From Methanobacteriaceae archaeon (GTDB taxonomy: Archaea > Methanobacteriota > Methanobacteria > Methanobacteriales > Methanobacteriaceae): a stretch of DNA of 15,036 bases. The first letter of the stretch is position 1, and each line of letters begins with the position of its first letter. A program made the translations under genes and the position numbers. Positions 1-7,633 of this stretch are shown here, piece after piece. The notes under the pieces were generated by a model, which worked only from the letters and a program-made list of their open reading frames with translations, had not been told where the DNA came from and ran no database searches. The stretch lies in NCBI GenBank assembly GCA_017883605.1, contig JADGNH010000035.1:1-15036 (forward strand). Direction: 5' to 3'.

Positions 1-48
1 AATTAATTTGAACAAATTTATTTATTTTTATATTTATTTTAGTAAGTG

Positions 49-70
49 AGTCATCCATTTCAAGTGTAAC
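49..70 (+). promoter_or_regulatory. Origin recognition box 1 (outermost left)
   Basis: The 13-bp core TTTCAAGTGTAAC at 58-70 is exact. The 9-bp extension at 49-57 (AGTCATCCA) matches the AGAGGTGTA-like consensus poorly, so this is probably the weakest full-length site on the left side. Confidence 0.75.
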
Positions 71-140
71 ATTGATTATCTGTTCAATCTTTTTTTTGGA
101 TTTGAATGTTAATTGGCAAAAATTTTTTAGAGACAAACTT

Positions 141-162
141 AGAGATGTATTTCCAGTGTAAC
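141..162 (+). promoter_or_regulatory. Origin recognition box 2
   Basis: Core TTTCCAGTGTAAC at 150-162 has one change from consensus. The extension AGAGATGTA at 141-149 is well kept. A T-run follows the core, as it does in boxes 3 and 4. Confidence 0.8.
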
Positions 163-191
163 TTTTGGCAAATATTATAGATCCGCTACCT

Positions 192-213
192 AGAGGTGTG
201 TTTCAAGTGTAAC
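192..213 (+). promoter_or_regulatory. Origin recognition box 3
   Basis: Exact core TTTCAAGTGTAAC at 201-213 with extension AGAGGTGTG at 192-200. The extension is identical to that of box 5 on the opposite strand and side. Confidence 0.9.
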
Positions 214-247
214 TTTGAAAGAATAATGTTGTAAATCCAAGACCGTG

Positions 248-269
248 AGAGGTACATTTCAAGTGTAAC
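248..269 (+). promoter_or_regulatory. Origin recognition box 4 (inner left)
   Basis: Exact core at 257-269 with extension AGAGGTACA at 248-256 and a T-run after the core. Positions 248-273 form a perfect 26-bp inverted match with 842-867 (box 6). This is one of the two boxes bordering the AT-rich core. Confidence 0.9.
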
Positions 270-789
270 TTTTTAACAAATTATTAAATACTCAGTAATA
301 AAAATTGTATATAAATTACGTCATTATATTAAGTATAAATATACCATCTGACTAACAAATATTCATACGTAAATTCCCTTGAATAAATAAAAAATTATTG
401 AATAGGTTAAATTATTACTTTATAATACAATTTAGAACATAATATCGTGTTAAATCTATTTTAAACTATTATAAAACTTTTATTTAGTTTTTAAATGAAT
501 TAAACATCTAAATTGGTTATTGAATCCAAAATAAGTTTATTTTATTGGTATTTTCCTCTTTTTATCTGTTATTTTTTTTATTTAATTTAAACTCTTTTAA
601 TTATATATTAACTAATTAAATTAATTTTTTAAAAGTATAAAAGCTTAATAACTCTTTAATTGTTTTTTAAAAAGTTTTAAAAATAACTATCTATGTTTAA
701 TACATATTTTACCGGTTATTCTTTCTTTTTTAATCTTTTTTTTAAAAAAAATAATAAGAAAACTATAAATCAAACTTAACATTTATTCT
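270..789. other. AT-rich gene-free origin core, probable duplex unwinding element
   Basis: About 520 bp lie between the two inverted groups of origin boxes. The stretch is almost entirely A and T, with homopolymer runs such as those around 565-590 and 729-752, and carries no credible coding sequence or RNA gene. By position and composition it is the likely site of strand opening and replicative helicase loading. The role is inferred from layout, and the exact opening site cannot be placed from sequence alone. Confidence 0.75.
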
Positions 790-811
790 ATTACACTTGC
801 AACACACCTCT
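790..811 (-). promoter_or_regulatory. Origin recognition box 5 (inner right)
   Basis: On the minus strand the core at 790-802 reads TTGCAAGTGTAAT, two changes from consensus. The extension at 803-811 reads AGAGGTGTG, identical to that of box 3. Confidence 0.8.
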
Positions 812-845
812 CTAGGATCATGAAATTCCCATGGTCAACAGAAAA

Positions 846-867
846 GTTACACTTGAAATGTACCTCT
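846..867 (-). promoter_or_regulatory. Origin recognition box 6
   Basis: Exact core on the minus strand at 846-858 with extension AGAGGTACA at 859-867. It is the perfect inverted partner of box 4 over 26 bp (842-867 against 248-273). Confidence 0.9.
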
Positions 868-906
868 TACCCTCAGTAATAAATTGTAGGTGGAAAATTA
901 AGATTT

Positions 907-930
907 TTTACACTTGAAACAGCACACCTT
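907..930 (-). promoter_or_regulatory. Origin recognition box 7
   Basis: On the minus strand the core at 907-919 reads TTTCAAGTGTAAA, one change. The extension AAGGTGTG sits about two bases further from the core than in the other boxes, so its two half-elements are offset. Confidence 0.8.
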
Positions 931-992
931 CAAAAAAAGTACCTGAACAATCACTACATTCCAAATTTTTCATTTCGATCATTATTGAGGAA

Positions 993-1014
993 GTTACAAT
1001 TGAAATTCACCTCT
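993..1014 (-). promoter_or_regulatory. Origin recognition box 8 (outermost right)
   Basis: On the minus strand the core at 993-1005 reads TTTCAATTGTAAC, one change. The extension at 1006-1014 reads AGAGGTGAA. It is the box nearest to orc1/cdc6 and could also mediate autoregulation of that gene. Confidence 0.85.
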
Positions 1015-1110
1015 ATCTAACTCAGGAATTTCGGAGTTACGCTGTGGAAAGGTTAATTATTATTTAATTCATTGAACAACATCTAAAAAAATATTTACAT
1101 TAATTTAAGC

Positions 1111-1120
1111 TGTATATAAT
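1111..1120 (+). promoter_or_regulatory. Candidate TATA box for orc1/cdc6
   Basis: TGTATATAAT is the best TATA-like element between the last origin box and orc1/cdc6. It would start transcription near 1145 and leave a leader of about 105 nt. The surroundings are so AT-rich that this is only a candidate. Confidence 0.3.
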
Positions 1121-1251
1121 GATTTACTCAATAAACCATTATTTATAGGGCTTCTGTGTTGGGTTGAAAATCTATAATGGATTTTTCTTAATAATGATTT
1201 TAAATTTGTAAGAAAATTTTTTGATGGTAGTTATAGGGGGCGCTGATCTAG

Positions 1252-2403
1252 ATGAAGAATATATTTAAAGAATTAGATGGGAAGCATACTGTTTTTAAAT
1301 ACAAAAAATATTTGGACCATAGATTTTTACCTGATAAACTTCCCCACAGGGAAGATCAGATTAAATCAGTGGCAAAATACTGGGTAGAAGCTTTAAACAG
1401 CGTTACTCCTCCAGATGTGACTATTTATGGTAAGACCGGGACTGGAAAAACTGCTGTGGCCAAGTTTGCCCGGAAACAGCTCGAACAGATATCTAAGGAG
1501 AAAAACGTTAACGTGCGTGTTGAATACATCCGATGCACGGATTATACCACCGAATACCAGGTTATAGCCAGATTATGCCAGCAAATGGGCCAGGATGTTC
1601 CATATCGTGGCTGGACAAAGGCAGAAGTTATCAATGCTTTTAGAGACCTCTTTAAAAAGAATGTGTTTGGTAAAGGCCTGATCCTCATAATTATTCTGGA
1701 TGAAATTGACATATTACTAAAAAATGATGGTGACGGACTTTTATACACTCTAACCCGAACTGAAAATGTTTCTATAGCATCAATAAGTAACTATGTAGAT
1801 TTTAAACAGTTCATCAAACCCCGGGTTAAAAGCAGCCTCCGGGACCGAGAGATAGTCTTTCCACCCTACAATGCCCAGCAGCTGGTGGATATACTCTTGG
1901 AGAGGGCGGATTTATCCTTCAAAAAGAATACTTTAAACGATGAGGTGATACCTCTCTGCGCAGCAATGGCTGCCAAGGAAGAAGGCGATGCTAGATACGC
2001 TCTGGACTTATTACGCACTTCTGGAGAGCTTGCTGATGAAAAAAGTTCAGAATTTGTTTATGATAGCTATGTAAGGGAAGCTAAAGATCAAATTGAACAT
2101 AACAAAGTGACCGACATCATAATGACTCTTCCCAGTCAACAACAAAAGGTTTTAGAATCCATACTCTACCTCACCAACCGGAAAGAAGAGATAACTTCGG
2201 GAAGATTGTATGATGTTTACAAGGAGTTTTCCAAGGGAGATTCCGTTTCTTACCGGAGAATATTTGACTTCATAAACGAGCTGGAAATGCTGGGACTGAT
2301 ATCAACCAAAACCATATCCCGGGGAAGAGGGAAGGGAAGAACCAACATCATAGACCTGCAGTGTGACAACAATCTCCTGGAAGATGCCCTCTGGAACAAT
2401 TAA
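1252..2403 (+). CDS. cdc6: Orc1/Cdc6 replication initiator (AAA+ ATPase)
   Basis: This is the archaeal origin-binding initiator, which recognises origin boxes and loads the MCM helicase in an ATP-dependent way. The AAA+ module shows Walker A GKTGTGKT (residues 60-67), Walker B LIIILDEID (145-153), a sensor 1 region ending in SISN (177-180), and sensor 2 GDARYALDLLR (245-255). Residues from about 285 form the C-terminal winged helix that contacts origin DNA. At 383 aa it has the usual family length. The ATG follows a TGATCT element at 1244-1249 that can pair with the 16S rRNA tail, with a purine-rich AGGGGG just before it. The gene reads away from the eight-box origin. It is the only gene before the accessory segment that lies on the plus strand. 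The identification is secure; which Orc1 paralogue it is cannot be decided without the rest of the genome. Confidence 0.96.
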   Translation: MKNIFKELDGKHTVFKYKKYLDHRFLPDKLPHREDQIKSVAKYWVEALNSVTPPDVTIYGKTGTGKTAVAKFARKQLEQISKEKNVNVRVEYIRCTDYTTEYQVIARLCQQMGQDVPYRGWTKAEVINAFRDLFKKNVFGKGLILIIILDEIDILLKNDGDGLLYTLTRTENVSIASISNYVDFKQFIKPRVKSSLRDREIVFPPYNAQQLVDILLERADLSFKKNTLNDEVIPLCAAMAAKEEGDARYALDLLRTSGELADEKSSEFVYDSYVREAKDQIEHNKVTDIIMTLPSQQQKVLESILYLTNRKEEITSGRLYDVYKEFSKGDSVSYRRIFDFINELEMLGLISTKTISRGRGKGRTNIIDLQCDNNLLEDALWNN

Positions 2404-2411
2404 AAACTAGA

Positions 2412-2450
2412 TTTTTTTTTAGATCTAAAAATTTAGATCTAACTTTTTAA
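2412..2450. terminator. Bidirectional terminator between cdc6 and pyrB
   Basis: Positions 2419-2442 form a perfect inverted repeat with 11-bp arms (TTAGATCTAAA and its complement) and a 2-base loop. It is preceded by T9 (2412-2420) and followed by T5 (2444-2448). It starts 9 bp after the cdc6 stop and lies just past the pyrB stop on the other strand. The T9 run fits archaeal U-tract termination of cdc6. The hairpin could act on either transcript. Confidence 0.6.
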
Positions 2451-2475
2451 GTTTTCTACTTATTTTATAAATTTT

Positions 2476-3390
2476 TTATTTTATCAACGACTTTAAAAGA
2501 GCCATACGCACAGGCACACCATAAAATGCCTGTTCAAAATATTTCCCATAGGGGGTGTCGTCTACATCATGGGATATTTCGTCAACCCTGGGCAGTGGAT
2601 GCATCACAATGGCCCGGCTTCCATTTAAAAGTTTGGAATTGATGAGGTAAGCTCCCTTGATTTTTGAATACTCTTTAGGGTCAGGGAAACGTTCTTTCTG
2701 GATCCTGGTTACATACAGAACATCCACCTGATCCAGCACATCATGGATATTCGCGGTTTCATTAACATAGACCCCTGAATTGCTCAGATCGTGCAGTATC
2801 TCCCGGGGCATCCGCAGCTCCTCCGGTGATACGAAGCTCATTTTCACCTCAAACATGGCCAGTGCATAGGCCAGTGAGTGCACGGTTCTACCGTATTTCA
2901 GGTCGCCCACCAGGGCCACATGCAGATCATCTATATTTCCCAGTATCCTTTTCATGGTGTAGAGATCCAGCAGAGTTTGGGTGGGATGCTGCCCCGCTCC
3001 ATCACCCGCGTTAATAACCGGCACATCAACCAGGTCGGCTACAAATCTAGCGGTGCCTTCCATTTTATGCCTGATAACCAGGGCATCGGTGTATTCAGCC
3101 ACTATGCGTACGGTGTCGTTGAGGTTTTCTCCCTTGGTTGCCGAGCTAACACCAGCTTCTGCAAAGCCGATTACACCACCACCCAGCCTCTGCATAGCTG
3201 CTTCGAATGAAAGCCTGGTTCTAGTGGATGGTTCGTAGAAAAGGTTTCCTAATAGTTTCCCTTCCAAAATGTTGCACTTTTCCTGGGATCTGGCAACTGG
3301 TTCCATCTTCTCCGCCAGTTTTAAGATGTTTTCAATATCTGATTTACTGAAATCCCGTATGGAAATAATATCTCTTTGAGTGAAGGCCAT
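2476..3390 (-). CDS. pyrB: Aspartate carbamoyltransferase catalytic subunit
   Basis: This enzyme joins carbamoyl phosphate and L-aspartate into N-carbamoyl-aspartate, the first committed step of pyrimidine synthesis, in the cytoplasm. The carbamoyl phosphate site STRTR is at residues 55-59 within FYEPSTRTRLSFE. HPTQ is at 135-138, the domain-linking region DLKYGRTVHSL at 163-173, and the aspartate-domain signature HPLPR at 264-268. At 304 aa it has the usual catalytic-chain length. The ATG is preceded by GGTGAA at 3394-3399 (minus strand), a typical binding site for this organism. No regulatory subunit gene (pyrI) lies next to it. The gene converges on cdc6, with the hairpin at 2419-2442 between the two. 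Very secure. Confidence 0.97.
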   Translation of the reverse strand: MAFTQRDIISIRDFSKSDIENILKLAEKMEPVARSQEKCNILEGKLLGNLFYEPSTRTRLSFEAAMQRLGGGVIGFAEAGVSSATKGENLNDTVRIVAEYTDALVIRHKMEGTARFVADLVDVPVINAGDGAGQHPTQTLLDLYTMKRILGNIDDLHVALVGDLKYGRTVHSLAYALAMFEVKMSFVSPEELRMPREILHDLSNSGVYVNETANIHDVLDQVDVLYVTRIQKERFPDPKEYSKIKGAYLINSKLLNGSRAIVMHPLPRVDEISHDVDDTPYGKYFEQAFYGVPVRMALLKSLIK

Positions 3391-3570
3391 AAATTCACCA
3401 TACCTTATTTATATGCTGCTGGTTTTATTCTTTACAATTTAGTAGTTTAGTATTCATGCAATTTTAATATCTTACAGTTTATTTTATTATTTTTTCACTT
3501 TTTATTTTTTATTATTTTAGCATTAATTACTAATTTTATTTTAGCATTAGTTAATAAAGCACTTTAACTA
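3391..3570. other. AT-rich spacer between pyrB and trmI
   Basis: No gene is visible. A 14-bp direct repeat (TTATTTTAGCATTA) occurs at 3512-3525 and 3536-3549, with a 24-bp period. A TATA-like stretch (3404-3416) lies so close to the pyrB start that it would give an essentially leaderless transcript, which conflicts with the binding site at 3394-3399. No U-tract terminator is seen for the minus-strand trmI, so read-through into pyrB is possible. Confidence 0.5.
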
Positions 3571-4299
3571 CTATAAAATCCGAGCAAAGGTCAGATATCC
3601 GGTGTGACCCACCATCCTGGTCTTTGGCCTGGTACCTTTGTTTTTAACTTCAATCTCTCTTAAAATACATTCTAAGCTCTTCAAATCAGAGAAACCGAAC
3701 TTTTTAAGTACTTTATGCAGCGTTAGAACCTGTTCTATATAAGGGTTATAGGCCGCCAGGTAACCGCCAATTTTAAGGGATTGGGCCGCGCTTTCCACCA
3801 CATCCCAGGGCTTGGGAAGGTCTAAAAAAACCAGATCCACATCTCTCTCCTGAATACCGTCTTTCACATCCTGAAACTTTACCTGCACGTTCTCCAGACC
3901 GAAGCCTGCTATGTTTTTTTCTGCTATCTGGGCGAAATCTTCTCGTATCTCATAGGAGGTTACTTCTCCATTTTTTCCTACAATATTCCCGAAGTAAAGG
4001 GCCGTGGCCCCGGATCCGGTCCCGGCCTCCACCACCCGCTGGCCGGATCCCAGGGCAGTGTAGGCGGTTACAACTCCTATGTCTTTGGGCAGGATAATGG
4101 AGCATTTCCGCTCCATAAGATCTATGTAATCATTGATATTTGGCTTTAAAACTTTGAATTCTCTACCCATATGGGTTTTAAGCACATCACCTTCTTTACT
4201 TTTTTCTATATCCTCTTTTTTAATGAAACCGAAGTCGCTGTGAAATTCCTCATTCTTTATAAGATATTTTTTTCCTCTTTCATCTATTATAATCCGCAA
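3571..4299 (-). CDS. trmI: tRNA (adenine-N1)-methyltransferase, TrmI family
   Basis: Class I SAM-dependent methyltransferase expected to make N1-methyladenosine in the tRNA T-loop (position 58, and also 57 in studied archaeal enzymes). The SAM-binding motif I is EAGTGSG (residues 91-97) and the acidic end of the next strand is YEIRED (116-121). The catalytic-loop signature LDLPKPW (159-165) is typical of TrmI. The C-terminal RMVGHTGYL (228-236) is also characteristic. The start codon is TTG: AGGAGTGAT at 4303-4311 (minus strand), a near-complete match to the 16S tail, ends three bases before it, so no longer or shorter start is needed. It lies 101 bp after hef on the same strand without an obvious terminator, so co-transcription is plausible. 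Confidence 0.92.
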   Translation of the reverse strand: MRIIIDERGKKYLIKNEEFHSDFGFIKKEDIEKSKEGDVLKTHMGREFKVLKPNINDYIDLMERKCSIILPKDIGVVTAYTALGSGQRVVEAGTGSGATALYFGNIVGKNGEVTSYEIREDFAQIAEKNIAGFGLENVQVKFQDVKDGIQERDVDLVFLDLPKPWDVVESAAQSLKIGGYLAAYNPYIEQVLTLHKVLKKFGFSDLKSLECILREIEVKNKGTRPKTRMVGHTGYLTFARIL

Positions 4300-4302
4300 A
4301 GT

Positions 4303-4311
4303 ATCACTCCT
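4303..4311 (-). promoter_or_regulatory. Strong ribosome binding site fixing the TTG start of trmI
   Basis: AGGAGTGAT on the minus strand matches AGGAGGTGAT with one base missing. It sits three bases before the TTG at 4297-4299, supporting a non-ATG start. Confidence 0.8.
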
Positions 4312-4400
4312 CTGACCATTAGGATCATATTATTTTTTTAGAATTAATTTTTTTTTAAGGTTAGAATCAATTTTTTTAAATTTTAAATTTAAACCGTCTT

Positions 4401-6746
4401 TTAAGATTTAGAATCATCTTTTAAGATTAAAACCTGTTCGGGAGGTTTTCTAATGGTTTTAAAGCCAGAATCAACTACATCTCTAATTTTTTGGGCAATT
4501 TTATCTCCTATTCCTTCTATATTTTTTAATTCATCCTTTGAAGCATTAATAACTCCTTTAACTGTTCCAAATTCATCTAAAAGTTTGCGAGCGGTGACCG
4601 GGCCGATGTTTGGCAGGGATTCCACTATGTAGAGCTGCTGCTCCCACATGGTGAGGGGTTTCTTCTCAGTGCGCACCTGAATTTCCGGACGCTGGTGCAT
4701 TTGCTCCCTGACAGCGATTCGAACGATCATGGCGGCGGTGTCCTCCTGTGATCTGGTGGGAATGATGGGAATACCGAAATCCACAGCCACCGAAGCCAGA
4801 GCACCACGCACGGCATTGGGGTGGATGAATCCCGAATAAAGATCATCTCCTTCCAGGATTATTAACGGTTTTTTAAAGTTTTCCACCAGTTCCCGGGCCT
4901 GTTTGTGCAGACGCTTGTCTATGATGGAGCTCACAAAGTCTTTGGTGGTTTTTCGCTCAATGGCCACATCATCACTGACCTGGTAGTCAGCAACAGCCAG
5001 ACTTCTGGTTTGTAGATCAACATCCAACTGACTCAGCTCCCTGAGGACGTTGGAGTTGGTCTCCCGGGAGTCGGCGTAGATCAGGGGCCTTACTTTTAAA
5101 TCTCCTTCTTCCGGATCTTTTACCTTCTGATCTTCTTTTTGAAGGTCTATAATATTTAAATCACTTTTTAATTCTCTTCTATAGCCCTTTGAGAGTTGTT
5201 TTTTCATTTTTTTCTCTTTCCGGATGCTGGACCAGTAGTATGATTCGTCTCTGGTGCCTTTGGTTATCATTATAAACATTCGGCCCATATTTTTTCTCCC
5301 GGTCCTGCCCCGGCGCTGTATCATCCTGATCTCCGAGGGCACGGGTTCGTAGAGCACTACCAGGTCCACGGCCGGGATGTCGATTCCCTCCTCCGCCACG
5401 CTGGTGGATATCAGGACATCATAAACCCCGGTCTTAAATGCTTTGATTATTTCTTTCTGTTTTTTCTGGGTCAATCCTTTTTCACTATCTCTGGACGCCT
5501 GGCCAAAGAATTTAACTGCGTTGATACCTTTTTTTTCGCAGTTAACAAATATGTTCTCCACCGTATCCCGGAACTGGGTGAAAACGATTATCTTGGAATC
5601 AGGCTTTTTAAGTTCTTTCTTTAAAATTTTCATGAGCTTTTCCAGTTTAGGGTGTTCTATCCCTTTTTGGTAAGCCTGATCTGTGAGGTACATGGCCTGG
5701 TGGAATTCCACATCCTTAATAAGACTTCGCGCTGCCTTAGTCTTCTTTTTTTCCAGCCTGCCGAAGTATTTATTCAGGGTACTTATTCCCTGGGTTTCCA
5801 AAAGTTCCAGGGAGTGTAGGATGTTTATTACCGCAGTTAACAGTGAAACCGCTGTGAAACATTTTTTAGGCGGACGGGTACTTCGACCAATCCTGTTTTG
5901 TGCCTTGCCCTTGGCTATAAGCACGTCTCTCTTGCTGAAGTTGGTGATGGACTGGATGATTCCCATTCTCTTTAAGGTTTTGAGTTTGGTCTTGAGGGTT
6001 TTATCCAGGTGAGATTTTATTTCTTTGAGTTCCGGGGTTAGATCTACTTTTATCCATTTTGTTTCCACCGGGTTGAAGTAGGGAACCACGTCCGGGTCAT
6101 CCTCACTTTTAATTATAACTTCATTTATAAAGAGGTTCTGGCACACCCCCTCTATTTTACCCTCCTCCCAACCTGGAGAGGCTGTTAAACCAACTATAAG
6201 GGGATTTTTACCCTCTGCGATATATTTGGAGGCCAGAAAGACGTAGGAATAGGAGCCCACTCCCCGGTGGCATTCGTCAAAGACCAGTAGAGATAAATCT
6301 TCCAGAGAGTATCTTCCGGCTATTATATCTGATTCCACAGTCTGGGGGGTGGCGCAGATAACATGGGACTCATTCCAACGTGTGGCCCGTTCCTGGGGAT
6401 TTACTGCACCGGTGATTGATGAAACTGTGACCTGGAGGAACTCCCGGAAACTTTCCTCGTGCTGCACTACCAGGGGTTTGCTGGGGGCTAATACCAGAAC
6501 CTTTGAATCTGGAAAGTTCTTCAACCTCTCTGCAGCCACTAAGGCAGCCACTATGGTTTTACCCAGGGCGGTAGGCGCCACAATCATGCTGTTCCCTTTT
6601 TTAAGTACTTCAGCTGCCAGTACCTGCTGGTAAAGTCGGGATTCGATTTTTTCAGGTTTTATTAGGGGGTGTTGGATCCACTCAACAGATTTCCTTAGAG
6701 GGTGGGCGTCATTGTTATGTTTCTTTTTGACCATTTTTATGACCAT
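4401..6746 (-). CDS. hef: Hef helicase/nuclease (FANCM/XPF-like)
   Basis: Archaeal stalled-fork repair protein that combines an SF2 DNA helicase with an XPF-type structure-specific nuclease. Helicase motifs: APTALGKT (57-64), DECH (157-160), TAS (188-190), and QRRGRTGR (477-484). The nuclease domain begins near 552 with ADSRE (558-562), then ADY (586-588) and ERKT (597-600). A tandem helix-hairpin-helix follows at about 710-760 (LPNIGPVTARKLL and IEGIGDKIA). At 781 aa it is full-length. The usual Gly-Asp before the ERK motif is Ala-Asp here, with the acidic residue kept. The start is uncertain: neither Met1 nor Met5 has a strong binding site, but GGTCAT lies four bases before Met5 (ATG at 6734), making 6734 a real alternative. 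Its place near the origin fits a replication-fork role. Confidence 0.96.
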   Translation of the reverse strand: MVIKMVKKKHNNDAHPLRKSVEWIQHPLIKPEKIESRLYQQVLAAEVLKKGNSMIVAPTALGKTIVAALVAAERLKNFPDSKVLVLAPSKPLVVQHEESFREFLQVTVSSITGAVNPQERATRWNESHVICATPQTVESDIIAGRYSLEDLSLLVFDECHRGVGSYSYVFLASKYIAEGKNPLIVGLTASPGWEEGKIEGVCQNLFINEVIIKSEDDPDVVPYFNPVETKWIKVDLTPELKEIKSHLDKTLKTKLKTLKRMGIIQSITNFSKRDVLIAKGKAQNRIGRSTRPPKKCFTAVSLLTAVINILHSLELLETQGISTLNKYFGRLEKKKTKAARSLIKDVEFHQAMYLTDQAYQKGIEHPKLEKLMKILKKELKKPDSKIIVFTQFRDTVENIFVNCEKKGINAVKFFGQASRDSEKGLTQKKQKEIIKAFKTGVYDVLISTSVAEEGIDIPAVDLVVLYEPVPSEIRMIQRRGRTGRKNMGRMFIMITKGTRDESYYWSSIRKEKKMKKQLSKGYRRELKSDLNIIDLQKEDQKVKDPEEGDLKVRPLIYADSRETNSNVLRELSQLDVDLQTRSLAVADYQVSDDVAIERKTTKDFVSSIIDKRLHKQARELVENFKKPLIILEGDDLYSGFIHPNAVRGALASVAVDFGIPIIPTRSQEDTAAMIVRIAVREQMHQRPEIQVRTEKKPLTMWEQQLYIVESLPNIGPVTARKLLDEFGTVKGVINASKDELKNIEGIGDKIAQKIRDVVDSGFKTIRKPPEQVLILKDDSKS

Positions 6747-7158
6747 AATATAATGACTTTTAATGCTTTTTCAGGGTTATTTAATATTAATTTATATCAC
6801 TTATATATCATATTTTAAATTAAGAGATTATGAGTATCATATGTCGCAGGACGGCATATAATATAAAATATACTATTTTAGTAAAAAGTAATATAACCAA
6901 ATTAACATTTACAAAAAGTATTTTTTTTTTTTTAAACACGAATATGACGAATTATAGAAGAATTGATGATTCGAGTAATATTAATAAGCATATTATTTCT
7001 CTATATGTGACCAGAAATTCAGGTACAAATTGGTTTAAACTGGATATTTTAACTTTGGAATGTGCCTCGTGTAATAAGGTTTTTATAATAAATAGCATAG
7101 TGTACGTGTGAATCTTCTTGTTCCCATACTTATTGTGCTTATTCAAAACCAGAAAAAA
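6747..7158. other. AT-rich spacer at the left edge of the accessory segment
   Basis: No supported gene. A 93-codon reading frame on the plus strand (6830-7111) and a 64-codon frame on the minus strand (6952-7146) have no convincing binding site, biased low-complexity composition and no recognisable family. The stretch includes a T13 run (6921-6933), a GTTTAAAC palindrome near 7033-7040, and an ATGAGTATCAT copy (6830-6840) that recurs at 8384-8394. Confidence 0.5.
6787..6812 (-). promoter_or_regulatory. Candidate promoter of hef
   Basis: On the minus strand two TATA-like elements, ATATATAAG and GATATAAATT, lie about 40-65 bp before the hef start. They would give a leader of roughly 20-35 nt. 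Which one is used, if either, cannot be told. Confidence 0.4.
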
Positions 7159-7623
7159 TTAGGCTGATCCGTACAGCCTTTTGTATAGATAGCCAATAAC
7201 TATTCCAAGAAAGAGAAACCTTGTTAAATTAAAAATTGCGCCGATGAGGAAGTAATACAAGGCATCGCCCGATCCATGGAAACTTCTGGGAACATCGATC
7301 AGGATTGTGGCAATGATTAGTGCGACGAAGCCTAGTATCATGGATTTTAGAATTGGATTCTTTGTTGGGATCTTATCAAAAAAACGAAGCAAGAAATAGC
7401 TGACTAAGCATCCGATAATCAAACCTACAAATAAAGAATCAACCCAAACCGTTTGAATACTCCAATTTGAAAAGGCAGCCCTATAGTCTGCTGCAATTGG
7501 AAGCAGGGAAGTTATGATGGTAGTTACCCAGAATACTGCTCCTCCTCCAATAGTCAATTTGATCAGCTTCTTGTAGAACTCGTTTGTCTGTCGTTTGCTT
7601 GGATCTGAGGCTCGGGTTTCCAT
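7159..7623 (-). CDS. Hypothetical four-helix membrane protein, second gene of DUF4386 operon
   Basis: No family recognised. The 154-aa product has a short hydrophilic, charged N-terminus (residues 1-20) and four likely membrane helices at about 22-44, 58-80, 92-111 and 121-147. It ends in a short basic tail (YKRLYGSA). The ATG is preceded by GGTGAA at 7629-7634 with a five-base spacer. That binding site overlaps the TAG stop of the upstream DUF4386 gene, only 10 bp away, so the two are almost certainly translated from one message. A joint membrane function is likely, but the substrate or role cannot be read from the sequence. Confidence 0.8.
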   Translation of the reverse strand: METRASDPSKRQTNEFYKKLIKLTIGGGAVFWVTTIITSLLPIAADYRAAFSNWSIQTVWVDSLFVGLIIGCLVSYFLLRFFDKIPTKNPILKSMILGFVALIIATILIDVPRSFHGSGDALYYFLIGAIFNLTRFLFLGIVIGYLYKRLYGSA

Positions 7624-7633
7624 GTTTGTTCAC

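Larger units (their letters stand above)
49..1014. other. oriC: Chromosomal replication origin (oriC) upstream of orc1/cdc6
   Basis: Eight copies of a box with core TTTCAAGTGTAAC lie in two groups: four on the plus strand (cores 58, 150, 201, 257) and four on the minus strand (cores 790, 846, 907, 993). The groups point at each other across about 520 bp of very AT-rich DNA that contains no convincing gene. An orc1/cdc6 gene begins 237 bp to the right. Inverted origin recognition boxes around an AT-rich unwinding element beside the initiator gene is the known euryarchaeal origin layout, and the core resembles the 13-bp repeats described for the Methanothermobacter thermautotrophicus origin. 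Origin activity is inferred from this layout. An array serving only to autoregulate cdc6 is the alternative, but eight symmetric boxes are more than that needs. Confidence 0.92.

Noticed and set aside
1..1015. CRISPR-like array reading of the repeated boxes
   Set aside because: Repeats occur in both orientations with irregular spacing and AT-rich intervals, and no cas genes are present. The pattern is that of origin boxes.
1034..1050. Possible ninth origin box (GTTACGCTGTGGAAAG)
   Set aside because: It needs a two-base insertion and several mismatches to fit the core and lacks the AGAGGT extension.
2826..3238. Several plus-strand frames of 62-110 codons opposite pyrB
   Set aside because: They are antisense shadows of a certain gene and have no features of their own.
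3404..3416. TATA-like element just upstream of pyrB
   Set aside because: It would put the transcription start at the start codon, which conflicts with the ribosome binding site at 3394-3399.
6830..7111. 93-codon plus-strand reading frame
   Set aside because: No clear binding site, low-complexity AT-driven composition, and a competing frame on the other strand. No family resemblance.
6952..7146. 64-codon minus-strand reading frame
   Set aside because: No ribosome binding site recognised and no family resemblance. The hydrophobic end reflects AT-rich codons.
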